Origin: Paenibacillus soyae
GTDB taxonomy: Bacteria > Bacillota > Bacilli > Paenibacillales > Paenibacillaceae
Length of the DNA stretch: 64,000 nucleotides
NCBI RefSeq assembly: GCF_024623455.1
Contig: NZ_JANIPJ010000002.1
Coordinates: 248,001-312,000, forward strand
Reading direction: 5' to 3'
Of this stretch, positions 43,813-52,497 are shown piece after piece. The notes beneath the pieces were generated by a model that made no database searches, had not been told where the DNA came from, and was given only the letters and a program-made list of their open reading frames with translations. A program made the translations under genes and the position numbers. The first letter of the stretch is position 1, and each line of letters opens with the position of its first letter.

Positions 43813-43960
43813 CTAGTACCTGCCTAACTGCGCCGTATACTGCTCGTAATTGGCGCGGATTTCTTCGTTGGAGTCGCCGCCGAACTTCGGGCAGCCTTCC
43901 GATTATCGCCGTCAATAGAGGGTCATTCGCTTCACCGGCCGTCAAATAGGTTACATTCAA
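43813..43960 (-). pseudogene. aroC: chorismate synthase remnant with internal deletion
   Basis: The minus strand starting at TTG 43960 (AAGGAGGAG upstream) reads NVTYLTAGEANDPLLTAII-GRLP, clearly the N-terminus of chorismate synthase (typically [21 protein letters not shown]), but the conserved Ser-His-Gly is Ala-Asn-Asp. Immediately after, in another frame, it reads KFGGDSNEEIRANYEQY before TAG 43813, the family C-terminus. About 1 kb in between is gone and the 148 bp remnant is frameshifted. The operon promoter and ribosome site remain. The 123-codon open frame over this stretch is not a real gene. Confidence 0.85.
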
Positions 43961-44035
43961 GCCAGCTCCTCCTTCACCGCAGGAATGCGTCGCCGCGACC
44001 CTGCTGTTATGTAATCCCCTCGAACATCTTGCCTC

Positions 44036-44064
44036 ATTATAGTACAGGGATGCTGGTTTGACAA
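44036..44064 (-). promoter_or_regulatory. sigma-A promoter of the aro operon
   Basis: TTGTCA (44059-44064) and TATAAT (44036-44041) with a 17-base spacer on the minus strand, about 75 bases upstream of the aroC remnant. Confidence 0.85.
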
Positions 44065-44108
44065 GAAACGTAATAGCGGATCGCTGTTTCGGAAAGAGCC
44101 CCTCCGAA

Positions 44109-44157
44109 TACAAAAGGCCGGAGCCGAAGGCCGTCGAACGAACCTTGAGCTCCGGCC
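44109..44157 (-). terminator. intrinsic terminator after the small HTH gene
   Basis: GGCCGGAGC (44116-44124) pairs with GCTCCGGCC (44149-44157); on the minus strand TTTTGTATT follows. Confidence 0.82.
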
Positions 44158-44173
44158 TAGCCGGCATAACCTT

Positions 44174-44344
44174 TTATAAACTTTTGACGGTGGCCTGCTC
44201 GCGCAGCATCGACAAGTCGTGCGTCAGCTTGACGTCGTTCACGAGCCTGGCGGCCTGCCTGCTGTCCACGCCGATAATTTGCGCGCATTCCTGGATCGTA
44301 ATAAAACCGCGGCGGTAAGCCGCTATGACCTTGCGCTTGTCCAT
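44174..44344 (-). CDS. small helix-turn-helix-like protein
   Basis: 56 residues from ATG 44344 with AAGGGAG upstream; the frame extends to 44395 without support. The middle (RRGFITIQECAQIIGVDSRQAARLVND) looks like a helix-turn-helix or recombinase-type DNA-binding helix pair; the ends are basic. It sits between cheR and the aro operon and has its own terminator. Function unknown. Confidence 0.65.
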   Translation of the reverse strand: MDKRKVIAAYRRGFITIQECAQIIGVDSRQAARLVNDVKLTHDLSMLREQATVKSL

Positions 44345-44417
44345 CTCCAATCTCCCTTCGCATCTGTGTTGCCTACGACTAGTATAGGAGAACATGGAAA
44401 TCGGTATACATGCGAAG

Positions 44418-45197
44418 CTAAACCTTGCGGTAAAAGAACGTGTCCGCCGTCTCGAAGCCGTATTGTCCGGGAGAAAAAATCTGCTCCGTGCTGCCTACGA
44501 ACAGAATGCCGCCCGGCTTCAGCGCAGCCGCGAATTTATGGTACAACGCGTGTTTCGCTTCCTCCGTGAAATAAATCATGACGTTGCGGCACACGATCAG
44601 GTCGAAGCCCTTGTCAAACGTATCGTGAAGCAAATTGCCTTGCTTGAACTGAATCGCTTTCTTAAGCGTATCCGACACGAGGAACGCGCCTTCCGACGGC
44701 TTAAAATATTTGGAGCGGCAGCTCGCCGGGACATCGCGAAGCGAACGTTCCAGATAGCTGCCTTCACGCGCCTTCTCCAGCACCCCGTTGTCCAAGTCGG
44801 TTGCGAGGAGAGAGGCCCTGCCCAAGGCATCCAATTCCGACAGGATCATGGCGATCGTATACGGTTCTTCGCCCGTGGAGCAAGCGGCGCTCCATATTTT
44901 CACCCTGGCGTTCGCGGCAAGCATATCCGGGAGAAAGCGGTTCTTGAGCACTTCCCACCGGGTCGGATTGCGCCAAAATTCCGAAACGTTGATCGTCATA
45001 CGATCCAGAAACTCGTTCATGAGCGCTTTGTTCTGTTCGAGTGCTTGGTAATATTGCTCGAAGGTCGAGTAACCGTTCTTCATCCGCAGCGTTGTCAACC
45101 GGCGTTTCATCTGCGCTTCCTTGTATTGGGACAAATCGATATCCGTCTTCCGTTTGATGCGGGCGATAAATTGCGAGAAGTCCAAATCTTCTGTCAT
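44418..45197 (-). CDS. cheR: chemotaxis protein methyltransferase
   Basis: SAM-dependent methylation of chemoreceptor glutamates. The N-terminal helical domain (DFSQFIARIKRKTDIDLSQYK) and the SAM-binding WSAACSTGEEPYTIAM are typical, with the C-terminal NVMIYFTEE and VGSTEQI segments. ATG 45197 follows GGAGG; 259 residues. Between ndk and the aro genes, as in B. subtilis. Confidence 0.96.
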   Translation of the reverse strand: MTEDLDFSQFIARIKRKTDIDLSQYKEAQMKRRLTTLRMKNGYSTFEQYYQALEQNKALMNEFLDRMTINVSEFWRNPTRWEVLKNRFLPDMLAANARVKIWSAACSTGEEPYTIAMILSELDALGRASLLATDLDNGVLEKAREGSYLERSLRDVPASCRSKYFKPSEGAFLVSDTLKKAIQFKQGNLLHDTFDKGFDLIVCRNVMIYFTEEAKHALYHKFAAALKPGGILFVGSTEQIFSPGQYGFETADTFFYRKV

Positions 45198-45232
45198 AAC
45201 GGCCTCCATGATGTGTGCGCAGCTGAGGCTAA

Positions 45233-45676
45233 TTAAACCCAGCGCTGGATCGTATGCTCGTAATCCACAAGCTCCTCAGGAGCGAAGAAAATCCCGATTT
45301 CGCGTTCCGCGCTTTCGGCGGAATCGGAGCCGTGGATCAGGTTAAAGTTCGTATGCACGGCAAAATCCGAACGAATCGTTCCAGGCGCAGCATCCAGCGC
45401 GTCCGTCTTGCCGATCAGCGCGCGAGTGAGCGCAATTACATTATCCCCGCTCCATACCATTGCGAATACGGGACCGGACGTAATAAATTGCAGCAAGGGC
45501 TCGTAAAAAGATTTGCCTTTGTGATCCGCGTAATGGATCTCCGCCCGCTCCCGGGAAATTTGCAAAAACTTGGCAGCCGATAATTGCAGCCCTTTCCGTT
45601 CGAATCGCGATACGATCTCGCCGATCAATCCACGTTGAACGCCGTCGGGTTTGATCATCAAAAAAGTTCTCTCCAT
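45233..45676 (-). CDS. ndk: nucleoside diphosphate kinase
   Basis: Balances nucleoside triphosphate pools. [19 protein letters not shown] at the N-terminus and the phosphohistidine in [17 protein letters not shown] are intact. 147 residues. Between hepT and cheR as in B. subtilis. Confidence 0.98.
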   Translation of the reverse strand: MERTFLMIKPDGVQRGLIGEIVSRFERKGLQLSAAKFLQISRERAEIHYADHKGKSFYEPLLQFITSGPVFAMVWSGDNVIALTRALIGKTDALDAAPGTIRSDFAVHTNFNLIHGSDSAESAEREIGIFFAPEELVDYEHTIQRWV

Positions 45677-45704
45677 TATGTACCCCTTCCTCCCGCGACA
45701 TTGA

Positions 45705-46679
45705 TTAATAGTTTCTTTTGCCGACGAAATGCGCGATGTCGACCAAGTTCTTTTTCGCCGCGATATCCGGCAATCCCTCTAATGCGTGCAAAGCTTTCTT
45801 TATGTATTGGTTCGCCAGCTCGTCGGCCAGGTTGCCGCCTTCGCTCGAACGAATGAGCGAAATCGCCCGCTTCGTGTCCGGGAAGCCGTCTTGCGATCGT
45901 ATGGAGCCGATTTCCTTAAGAAGCGGCTCCCTGACGCGCTCGTCTCGAAGCGCGAGGATGACGGGCAGCGTTATATTCCCTTGGCGAATATCGGAGCCGG
46001 GAGGCTTGCCGATCTGCTTCTCGGTACCGTACAGATCGAGCAGATCGTCTCGGATTTGGAACGTCATCCCCACGTTATACCCATACCGGTACAGCTTGTT
46101 CGAGGTTTCTCGGTCGGCGCCTGCCGCAAGCGCGCCTAGCTGGCAGCTGATCGCGACGAGCAGCGCCGTCTTCCTCCGGATGCGCAGAAGATAATGGCGT
46201 ACGGACTGGTCCGTGTTGAAGAAATCGCGGATTTGCTCCATTTCTCCTATGCACATCTGGACCAGGGCTTTGGATAAAATACGATGAATGTCCGGATTAG
46301 GCAGTTGCGTTGCGATAGAGAGCGCCTTGCCGTGTATGTAATCTCCAGTGTACATGGCGATGCGGTTATCCCACTTCGACTTGACCGTCAGTTGACCCCG
46401 CCGCGTCTCGGCATCGTCGATCACGTCGTCATGCACCAGAGACGCCATGTGGATCAGCTCGAGCGGAACGGCGACGGATTTAAGACGTTCCAGCCTATAG
46501 TCTCCGAACTTGCCCGACAGCAGCACCAGAACGGGACGAATCCGTTTGCCGCCCGCCTTCAGCAGATGGGTCGAGGCTTCCCTTAGAAGAGCGTGGTCGT
46601 CAGATACGCTCCTCTCGAGCTCTTGCTCGATTTGATTCAAATCGCCTTTCATCTTTGCATACAGGTCTAATAGTTTCAT
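45705..46679 (-). CDS. hepT: heptaprenyl diphosphate synthase component II
   Basis: Catalytic subunit that makes the menaquinone side chain. The two Asp-rich motifs are [15 protein letters not shown] (about residue 82) and [10 protein letters not shown] (about 210). 324 residues. It works with HepS, encoded about 4 kb upstream; in B. subtilis hepS-menG-hepT are adjacent, whereas here mqnA, ubiX and ubiA are inserted between menG and hepT. Confidence 0.95.
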   Translation of the reverse strand: MKLLDLYAKMKGDLNQIEQELERSVSDDHALLREASTHLLKAGGKRIRPVLVLLSGKFGDYRLERLKSVAVPLELIHMASLVHDDVIDDAETRRGQLTVKSKWDNRIAMYTGDYIHGKALSIATQLPNPDIHRILSKALVQMCIGEMEQIRDFFNTDQSVRHYLLRIRRKTALLVAISCQLGALAAGADRETSNKLYRYGYNVGMTFQIRDDLLDLYGTEKQIGKPPGSDIRQGNITLPVILALRDERVREPLLKEIGSIRSQDGFPDTKRAISLIRSSEGGNLADELANQYIKKALHALEGLPDIAAKKNLVDIAHFVGKRNY

Positions 46680-47536
46680 TCATTCACCTTTTGGGGGGAT
46701 TGTTCTTCGTAAAACGAGAGATCCACTTCGTGCTGAAGGAGGCTGAGCTCCTTCGCGTACTTGAAATAAAGCGATAAGCCGGCCTGCAGCTTCTCGTCGA
46801 AATCGTAGCGCAGCGATTTGAAGTACGTGCTCCAATATGTTTCTTCTCCGCCAATTCGCTCGCAAGCGAGTTTGATCAGCGCTTCCGGCTGCCCTAGCAG
46901 CTCGTCCTTCGAGCCGTGCAAAGCCCGAAATACAGCGCTTAGCTCTTCGCTCTGCTTCTCGGCAGCCGTCCTGCGGGCCGCGACGACGGCGTATGTCATG
47001 CCAAGGCCCGTCCAATCGTTCCATGCTTCACCGAGATCCATGACATGCAGCCCTTCGCGTTGCCAAGAAGCTGTTATGGCAGGATCGCCGATCAGCAACG
47101 CGCCGTCGGCGTCCTTCAGCATGTGTTGAAGCTTTGGCTCGGCGGGGACGTACTCGGGTTCGCACTCGAACCGCATGGCCATAATGATCTTCAGCAAATT
47201 AACGGAAGTAGCGGATGTTGTCGTTACCGCGATTCGGCGCGGCAGTCTCTTCTCCAGAGGTTCCTTTGTAAATAACAGGATCGAATGAACGCGGCCGATC
47301 GAACCAACCGACAAGCCTGGCAGCAAGACGTAATCTTGGCTGTATTGTCCGTATGAGAAGGAAGAAATGGCGGAAACGTCAAGCTCTCCCGCATGCAGGA
47401 GACGATTCAGCTCCGCCGGCACTCTCGAGATCAATTCGTAATTCAGCTCGCGCGCGTGGCGGGAAAACGATTTAAACAACGGCCACGCGTTCGCGTAATC
47501 TATTTCACCGATGGTGATCGGGCGAAGGTTGCCCAT
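46676..47536 (-). CDS. mqnA: chorismate dehydratase MqnA
   Basis: First enzyme of the futalosine menaquinone route, converting chorismate to 3-enolpyruvylbenzoate. Two-lobed periplasmic-binding-like fold with IGEIDYANAWPLF at the N-terminus, DVSAISSFSYGQ, TTTSATSVNLLK and LLIGDPA. From ATG 47536 (GGGGAG eight bases upstream) it is 286 residues. It overlaps ubiX by 32 bases and hepT by four. No mqnB, mqnC or mqnE is in the window. Confidence 0.9.
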   Translation of the reverse strand: MGNLRPITIGEIDYANAWPLFKSFSRHARELNYELISRVPAELNRLLHAGELDVSAISSFSYGQYSQDYVLLPGLSVGSIGRVHSILLFTKEPLEKRLPRRIAVTTTSATSVNLLKIIMAMRFECEPEYVPAEPKLQHMLKDADGALLIGDPAITASWQREGLHVMDLGEAWNDWTGLGMTYAVVAARRTAAEKQSEELSAVFRALHGSKDELLGQPEALIKLACERIGGEETYWSTYFKSLRYDFDEKLQAGLSLYFKYAKELSLLQHEVDLSFYEEQSPQKVNE

Positions 47537-48164
47537 TCTGCTCATCTCCCCATCTTCTGTACAAATCATGATCGATATCTGCGTTGTCCAGTACTTTGCC
47601 CACGAGGAAATTAATCATCTCGTCCATCGATTGAGGCTTATGATAGAATGCCGGCATAGCCGGCACGATCCGAACGCCGAGTCTGGCAAGCGTCAGCATA
47701 TTCTCCAGATGTATCGCATGAAGCGGCGTCTCCCGCGGAACGATGAGAAGCTTGCGCCCTTCTTTGAGCATGACGTCCGCCGCGCGCGTCATCAGATTGT
47801 TGGAGGCGCCGTGGGCGATCGAGGACAACGTCCCCATGGAGCATGGCATAATGAACATGCCTTCGACGCGGAAGGATCCGCTCGCTATGGCAGCGCCAAT
47901 GTCGCCGTTGGGATGAAAGACGAGCCGGCCGGCGCGCAATTCGCCCGGGAATGCCCGCTCAAGCGCTTCCGCTCTTCGCGAGGTTTCCCAGCCCAGCTCT
48001 TCTTTGAGCACTCTCCATCCCGCTTCGGTCACGACCGCGTGCACCTCGAACCGGCGCAGCAGCAGCTCCTCGATCAGCCGAATGCCGTATACCGCGCCGC
48101 TGGCGCCCGTCAAGCCGACGACCCAGCGCTTGCGCAGTTCCTGTCCGCTTGCCGTGACTACCAT
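47505..48164 (-). CDS. ubiX: UbiX-like flavin prenyltransferase
   Basis: Makes prenylated FMN, cofactor of UbiD-type decarboxylases. VVGLTGASGAVYGIRL, IASGSFRVEGMFIMPCSMGTLSSIAHG and PRETPLHAIHLENML are family hallmarks. 219 residues. In futalosine organisms UbiX/UbiD-like proteins act on a late decarboxylation. Overlaps ubiA by seven bases. Confidence 0.93.
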   Translation of the reverse strand: MVVTASGQELRKRWVVGLTGASGAVYGIRLIEELLLRRFEVHAVVTEAGWRVLKEELGWETSRRAEALERAFPGELRAGRLVFHPNGDIGAAIASGSFRVEGMFIMPCSMGTLSSIAHGASNNLMTRAADVMLKEGRKLLIVPRETPLHAIHLENMLTLARLGVRIVPAMPAFYHKPQSMDEMINFLVGKVLDNADIDHDLYRRWGDEQNGQPSPDHHR

Positions 48165-49033
48165 TGGCCGAACACCGCCAAATCCACGATCGTAAAGAGG
48201 AATAGCACGACGCTAAGCGTGCCGTTCATGCCGAAGAACGCCGTCGAAACGCGCGAAAGATCGGATGGCCTAACCATCCAATGCTGATAGAACAGAAGCG
48301 CCACGGACAGAATCGCTCCGAATAGATACAGCCATCCAAGCTGAGTCATCCAGAACAGCGTCACGAAGCCGACGGCCGTCACGATGTGGAAGCAGCGCGC
48401 GATCCAAAGCGACGCGGAGATGCCAAAGCGCGACGGGATCGAATAGAGTCCCGCATTGCGGTCGTATTCGTAATCCTGCGTCGCGTATATAATATCGAAG
48501 CCCGCGATCCAGAGCGCGACCGTTCCGTACAGCAGCCATGCCGCCGCATCGAACTGTCCCGTCACGGCGACCCAGCCGCCAAGCGGCGACAGCGCGATTG
48601 TAAGACCGAGCACGACGTGGCATAACCAAGTAAACCGTTTCGTATAAGAATAGATGACGAGGAAAAATACCGCGATAGGCAGGAGCTTCATCGCGATCGG
48701 CTCCAAATTGGCAGCCGCCCAAAAAAGCAGCGTGAACGAAACCGCAATAAACAGAACGACTTCCGCCGATTGAAGCAAGCCTGCCGGCAGCGCCCGATCT
48801 TTGGTGCGGGGATTGCGCAGATCGATCGCCTTATCAATCAAGCGGTTAAGACTCATGGCCGCGCTTCTCGCCCCGAACATGGCAAGCGTTACCCAGCCTA
48901 TTTCGCTCCAGGACGGGAGCTTGCCCTCCATGACGACCCCGCCGAGCAAAGCACCCATAAAAGCGAACGGCAGCGCGAACACCGTATGCTCGAATTTAAT
49001 CATTTCCAGGATGATGCGTAGTTTGCGAATCAT
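48158..49033 (-). CDS. UbiA-family prenyltransferase (MqnP-like)
   Basis: Integral membrane aromatic prenyltransferase with about eight to nine helices over 291 residues. The two Asp-rich motifs are [19 protein letters not shown] (first) and [16 protein letters not shown] (second). Its setting between ubiX and menG and beside mqnA suggests it prenylates the futalosine-pathway naphthoate (MqnP) using the HepST product. Four-base overlap with menG. Confidence 0.9.
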   Translation of the reverse strand: MIRKLRIILEMIKFEHTVFALPFAFMGALLGGVVMEGKLPSWSEIGWVTLAMFGARSAAMSLNRLIDKAIDLRNPRTKDRALPAGLLQSAEVVLFIAVSFTLLFWAAANLEPIAMKLLPIAVFFLVIYSYTKRFTWLCHVVLGLTIALSPLGGWVAVTGQFDAAAWLLYGTVALWIAGFDIIYATQDYEYDRNAGLYSIPSRFGISASLWIARCFHIVTAVGFVTLFWMTQLGWLYLFGAILSVALLFYQHWMVRPSDLSRVSTAFFGMNGTLSVVLFLFTIVDLAVFGQW

Positions 49034-49752
49034 GGTTGTCCATCTCTTCCCTTCGTTCCTATATGCAGCGCCGCAATGCCGCCGAAGAAGAGACGAACCT
49101 CCGCATTAGGCATTCCCGCCTGACGGAAAAGCTCCTTCAAGCCTTTGGAATCGGGGAACAATTTCAACGAATCGGGAAGCCATTGGTATTCCTTGAAGCG
49201 TCCGGCCAAGAGCTTGCCGAATAGCGGCATGATGCGCTCGAAATATAAATAATAAATGCTTTTGAACGGCTGCCACGTCGGCTTGGACAGCTCCAGGCAG
49301 ACCACCTTGCCGCCCGGCTTGACGACCCGCCGCATCTCGCTGAGCACCTGAACGTAATCGGGCACGTTCCTCAGTCCAAAGCCGACGGTTACGAAGTCGA
49401 AGCTGTCGTCCTCGAACGGCAGGCTCATCGCGTTGCCCTGCACCAGCTCGATCTGCTTTTCAAGACCTTGACGGCTAACCTTGACAGCTCCTACGTCGAG
49501 CATGTTCTGGCTGAAGTCCAAACCTATAATTTTGCCTGATCCGCTCGCTTTCGCCATATCAATCGTCCAGTCGCACGTCCCGCAGCATATGTCCAGGGCG
49601 TTCTGTCCGGGCTTCATGTTCATTCGTTCCATCGTGTACTTCCGCCAGGCTTTATGCCTTCTGAAGCTGATGACGTCGTTCATGAAATCGTATTTGGGAG
49701 CAATCGTCTCGAACAATGCATGCACATGGCTCTTCGAATCCATGTTGTTCAC
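49030..49752 (-). CDS. menG: demethylmenaquinone methyltransferase
   Basis: SAM-dependent C-methylation, the last step to menaquinone (UbiE/MenG family). [56 protein letters not shown] and [18 protein letters not shown] are typical. 240 residues. Follows hepS by six bases. Confidence 0.95.
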   Translation of the reverse strand: MNNMDSKSHVHALFETIAPKYDFMNDVISFRRHKAWRKYTMERMNMKPGQNALDICCGTCDWTIDMAKASGSGKIIGLDFSQNMLDVGAVKVSRQGLEKQIELVQGNAMSLPFEDDSFDFVTVGFGLRNVPDYVQVLSEMRRVVKPGGKVVCLELSKPTWQPFKSIYYLYFERIMPLFGKLLAGRFKEYQWLPDSLKLFPDSKGLKELFRQAGMPNAEVRLFFGGIAALHIGTKGRDGQP

Positions 49753-49758
49753 TTTCAG

Positions 49759-50628
49759 TCACCTCGTCTCGTTAAGCGCGGGCATGCTGCCCGCGAGCCT
49801 TGCCAGCATGCTGTCCGCGATGTCGGTCAGCTCTCTCTCCAGCTTGTCCGATTCGAGCTTCGCCGCCGCCGCTTTGACCGAATCCGCGGCTTGCTTCACC
49901 TTGGCCGTCAGATGGGCTCGAATATCGTATTTGTGCAGGAGCGAGAGAATGAATCCCTTATCCGGCTTCTCGTACATCAGCCTTTGTTTCTCTTCCTCGC
50001 TGCCGACCTGCATGACGTGCCAGTAAGCCCAGCCTTTCTCGAATTTATCCTCATGCCCGCTTCTCTCCAGCTCGTCAAGCGCGACCTCGCAGCGGCCTAC
50101 TCCGTGCAGCAGCTCGGGCCAGACTCTCGACCGGGCCCCGTCCATGATGCCGGCGAATTGCTGGAACATCTCGCTTCTTAGCTGAACGGCATAGCCGAAG
50201 TAATCTTCAGCCGATAGGCGGAGACTTCTCATACGGGTGTATAAATTCACCTTCATCCGGTTCACTTCGCATACGGCATTGCTGATTCTGGAAATCATCT
50301 CGATCTGTCCGGCATCGGCAAGCAGCTGATAAAATTTCGCGCTGAAGAAATCGCCGGCTAGCACCTTAAGCTGCCTCGAGCGCATGTCGCGCTCCGAGCG
50401 CCGCTCGGTTTCCGTATCAATCAAGTCGTGCGTATCCATGCCAAGCTGGACGAGCGAAACGACCAGCGTGTACAACTCGCTATATGATTTGGAAGATCCC
50501 TGCTCATTCAAGAACGCGAACAGCATGCGGGTTCTAGGTTCCGCAAGCGGCGGCAGCTCGGTATGCAGATCGATCATATCATGCTTCGCATGCTGCCTGG
50601 TCATCTCTGAAATGCGGTAAGTTGTCAT
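49759..50628 (-). CDS. hepS: heptaprenyl diphosphate synthase component I
   Basis: Non-catalytic partner of HepT. Helical protein of 289 residues with DTHDLIDTETERRSERDMRSRQLKVLAGDF in the conserved middle; only short family-level similarity is visible, but position before menG fits. ATG 50628 has GGAGG eight bases upstream; the frame extends to 50694 without support. Confidence 0.85.
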   Translation of the reverse strand: MTTYRISEMTRQHAKHDMIDLHTELPPLAEPRTRMLFAFLNEQGSSKSYSELYTLVVSLVQLGMDTHDLIDTETERRSERDMRSRQLKVLAGDFFSAKFYQLLADAGQIEMISRISNAVCEVNRMKVNLYTRMRSLRLSAEDYFGYAVQLRSEMFQQFAGIMDGARSRVWPELLHGVGRCEVALDELERSGHEDKFEKGWAYWHVMQVGSEEEKQRLMYEKPDKGFILSLLHKYDIRAHLTAKVKQAADSVKAAAAKLESDKLERELTDIADSMLARLAGSMPALNETR

Positions 50629-50731
50629 GGTAGAAGCCTCCGAACTATTGTGACAGGGAACTTGCACATTAATATCTAAACTATTATAGCACAACTTTTA
50701 CAGGAGGGCATTCGATTGCCTTCGTTGTTCA

Positions 50732-51319
50732 TCATTTCGCAATATCCGGCTCGAATTGCCGCTTCGAATGAGCGGAGTACCCCTCCGGAACGCCGAATCG
50801 TTCGACCCAGGCCGACGTAAAGCTGAGCCGGAGGCGCTGGCGCCATACCTCGTCGTGAACGGGATCCGAAATAACCGCGCCGCCTTCTTCGCCATGCAGC
50901 CAAGCATCGCTCGACCTGACATCGACGGCAGCTAGCAGGCGTTTCTCGCCTTCGGCGTTCTCCACGATGCGAACGAGCAGCCGGTTGACGTTATCCAGCT
51001 GATGAAAGGATACGCCGACAAGCTTCCCGATGTCATCGAACCAAGCCTCCGGCCTTCCTCCCTCGGAGGGCACCAGAAGCTCCAAGGATAACACGGAATG
51101 TTTCCATTCCGCATGTCCGAGCCTCTCGCGCAAATTGACGTTCGCGAGCGCATCCACGATATTCGCGTTCGACAAGTGGACGATCGGCTCTCCGCGGAAT
51201 ACGGCAACGTCTTGTTTCAAATTTTCGTCATCCATGATGGCTGCCGGAATCCAGCCCGCTCCTATCGTAATCGCAAACGTCGCCGCGAATGCGATCCATA
51301 CCGTTTTTTTGTTACGCAC
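50732..51319 (-). CDS. hypothetical exported or membrane-anchored protein
   Basis: Not recognised. A hydrophobic N-terminal segment (WIAFAATFAITIGAGWIPAAI, about residues 8-28) suggests a signal anchor; the remaining 165 residues look like a mixed alpha/beta extracytoplasmic domain (SVLSLELLVPSE, VNRLLVRIVENAEGEKRLLAAVDVR). Start is GTG behind GGAGG. It lies between mtrB and hepS and is followed by hepS with a 100-base gap. Confidence 0.7.
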   Translation of the reverse strand: MRNKKTVWIAFAATFAITIGAGWIPAAIMDDENLKQDVAVFRGEPIVHLSNANIVDALANVNLRERLGHAEWKHSVLSLELLVPSEGGRPEAWFDDIGKLVGVSFHQLDNVNRLLVRIVENAEGEKRLLAAVDVRSSDAWLHGEEGGAVISDPVHDEVWRQRLRLSFTSAWVERFGVPEGYSAHSKRQFEPDIAK

Positions 51320-51471
51320 GGACGCACCTCCACCCTTGCTCGAAATTGTTACCCATCAAGTGTTTTCATTCCCTTGCGCAGTCATACCGTCCGGGGCTTA
51401 TACAACAGTGTACGAGGCTGGAAGGTTGTTTATTCGGCATTAAAGAGCGGGCTCTTGGCAGACGGGCAAAT

Positions 51472-51494
51472 AAAAAAGCAGGCATCGCCTGCTT
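51472..51494 (-). terminator. intrinsic terminator after mtrB
   Basis: AAGCAGGC pairs with GCCTGCTT across GAT, with T residues following on the minus strand. Confidence 0.88.
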
Positions 51495-51511
51495 GGTATC
51501 CGGTCCCGGTT

Positions 51512-51733
51512 TTATTGGTCGGTATCCACCGTTCCGTATTTGGTCATGACCGTTGCCTTGCCCCGAATTTTGATCGCCGAAGTATGGTCCGTAAACTGGC
51601 AGATCAACACTTCGTTTTTGTCCAGCTTCTCCGTATGATGAAACCGCGTATCGTGGCCGCGCGTCAGTCCGATGACCTGCACGCCTTGATCCTTTGCCTT
51701 AATTACAATATATTCGCCAACCGTAGGCTCCAT
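51512..51733 (-). CDS. mtrB: tryptophan RNA-binding attenuation protein TRAP
   Basis: TRAP assembles as an 11-mer ring that binds tryptophan and wraps leader RNA. The 73 residues match the family closely: [34 protein letters not shown] and [14 protein letters not shown], including the Lys/Arg RNA-contact pairs and the Thr/His tryptophan-site residues. Start at ATG 51733 behind GGGGGG; the frame extends to 51766. B. subtilis has mtrA (folE) before mtrB; that gene is absent here and mtrB has its own promoter and terminator. Its target leader is at 42236-42289. Confidence 0.96.
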   Translation of the reverse strand: MEPTVGEYIVIKAKDQGVQVIGLTRGHDTRFHHTEKLDKNEVLICQFTDHTSAIKIRGKATVMTKYGTVDTDQ

Positions 51734-51774
51734 TAATGATCCCCCCGCATCGTCATTCCATACCATCCATCAGA

Positions 51775-51803
51775 ATTATAGTGGAAGTCTCCCTTTTGCG
51801 CAA
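51775..51803 (-). promoter_or_regulatory. sigma-A promoter of mtrB
   Basis: TTGCGC (51798-51803) and TATAAT (51775-51780) with a 17-base spacer on the minus strand, about 40 bases before mtrB. Confidence 0.8.
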
Positions 51804-51843
51804 TGACAGGTACGTCCTAGCGTCGCGCTTTGCGCGCCAAAAG

Positions 51844-51877
51844 AAAAAACGCTCAAACCGCGTTTCGTTCGAGCGTT
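51844..51877 (-). terminator. intrinsic terminator of hbs
   Basis: AACGCTC pairs with GAGCGTT across a 16-base loop, followed on the minus strand by TTTTCTTTT. Confidence 0.85.
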
Positions 51878-51891
51878 ACTCTTGCTATACG

Positions 51892-52167
51892 TTAATTGGA
51901 TACAAGGTCCTTAAGAGATTTGCCTGGTTTGAATGCCGGCATCTTGCTTGCGGCGATATCGATTTCTTCGCCTGTCTGCGGGTTGCGGCCTTTACGGGCT
52001 TGACGCTCGCGCACTTCGAAGTTGCCGAAGCCGACAAGCTGAACTTTGTCGCCGTTTTGCAGCGCTTCGGAGATTGCTTCGAATACGGCGTCAACCGCTT
52101 TCGTTGCGTCCTTCTTGGACAGTTCCGTCAATTCCGCTACTTTCGAGATCAGATCGGTTTTGTTCAT
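51892..52167 (-). CDS. hbs: HU family DNA-binding protein
   Basis: Abundant nucleoid protein. 91 residues with the HU signature [23 protein letters not shown] and conserved C-terminal [19 protein letters not shown] lies just upstream. It has its own promoter and a leader hairpin. Located beside spoIVA as in B. subtilis. Confidence 0.97.
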   Translation of the reverse strand: MNKTDLISKVAELTELSKKDATKAVDAVFEAISEALQNGDKVQLVGFGNFEVRERQARKGRNPQTGEEIDIAASKMPAFKPGKSLKDLVSN

Positions 52168-52184
52168 GGTTTCACCTCCTTAAA

Positions 52185-52222
52185 AGTTTTTCTCATACAG
52201 GCGCAAGCCTTTGAGAAAAACT
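52185..52222 (-). repeat. hairpin in the hbs leader next to the ribosome site
   Basis: AGTTTTTCTCA and TGAGAAAAACT are perfect inverse copies with an inner AGGC/GCCT stem and TTGC loop. On the mRNA it ends three bases before the AAGGAGG site. No terminator-length U-run follows; it may protect the 5' end or shape translation. Confidence 0.75.
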
Positions 52223-52340
52223 TACTTCGTAAACATAGGCTTAGTTTTTCTTCTTATCCCTCTTATTCACCGAAAACTTGAAATATATACCTGTTGCCGC
52301 GCTTCGGCTCTTCTTGTTAATTCTTAGCATGAACAAACCT

Positions 52341-52369
52341 ATAGTAATACAGCCCAATTGCAATTTCAA
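52341..52369 (-). promoter_or_regulatory. sigma-A promoter of hbs
   Basis: TTGAAA (52364-52369) and TACTAT (52341-52346) with a 17-base spacer on the minus strand, giving a leader of about 165 bases. Confidence 0.72.
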
Positions 52370-52433
52370 GTAAATTCCTTGATTTGACGCGGAAATGAAA
52401 CATTTTTTAATGTTGCCGAATCGCGCGCGCAGA

Positions 52434-52480
52434 TAAAAAAGACCGCCCCGCAGGGTCGTCTCCGACCAATTGCGGGGCAG
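52434..52480 (-). terminator. intrinsic terminator of spoIVA
   Basis: GCCCCGCA pairs with TGCGGGGC and an inner GGTCG with CGACC (loop GAGA); six T residues follow on the minus strand. Confidence 0.92.
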
Positions 52481-52497
52481 CCTTCGCAGCCTATGGA

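Noticed and set aside
43796..44167. Open frame of 123 codons upstream of aroB, possible new gene
   Set aside because: It runs through the aro promoter and the aroC remnant and has no ribosome site at its start; the short homologous ends identify it as decayed chorismate synthase.
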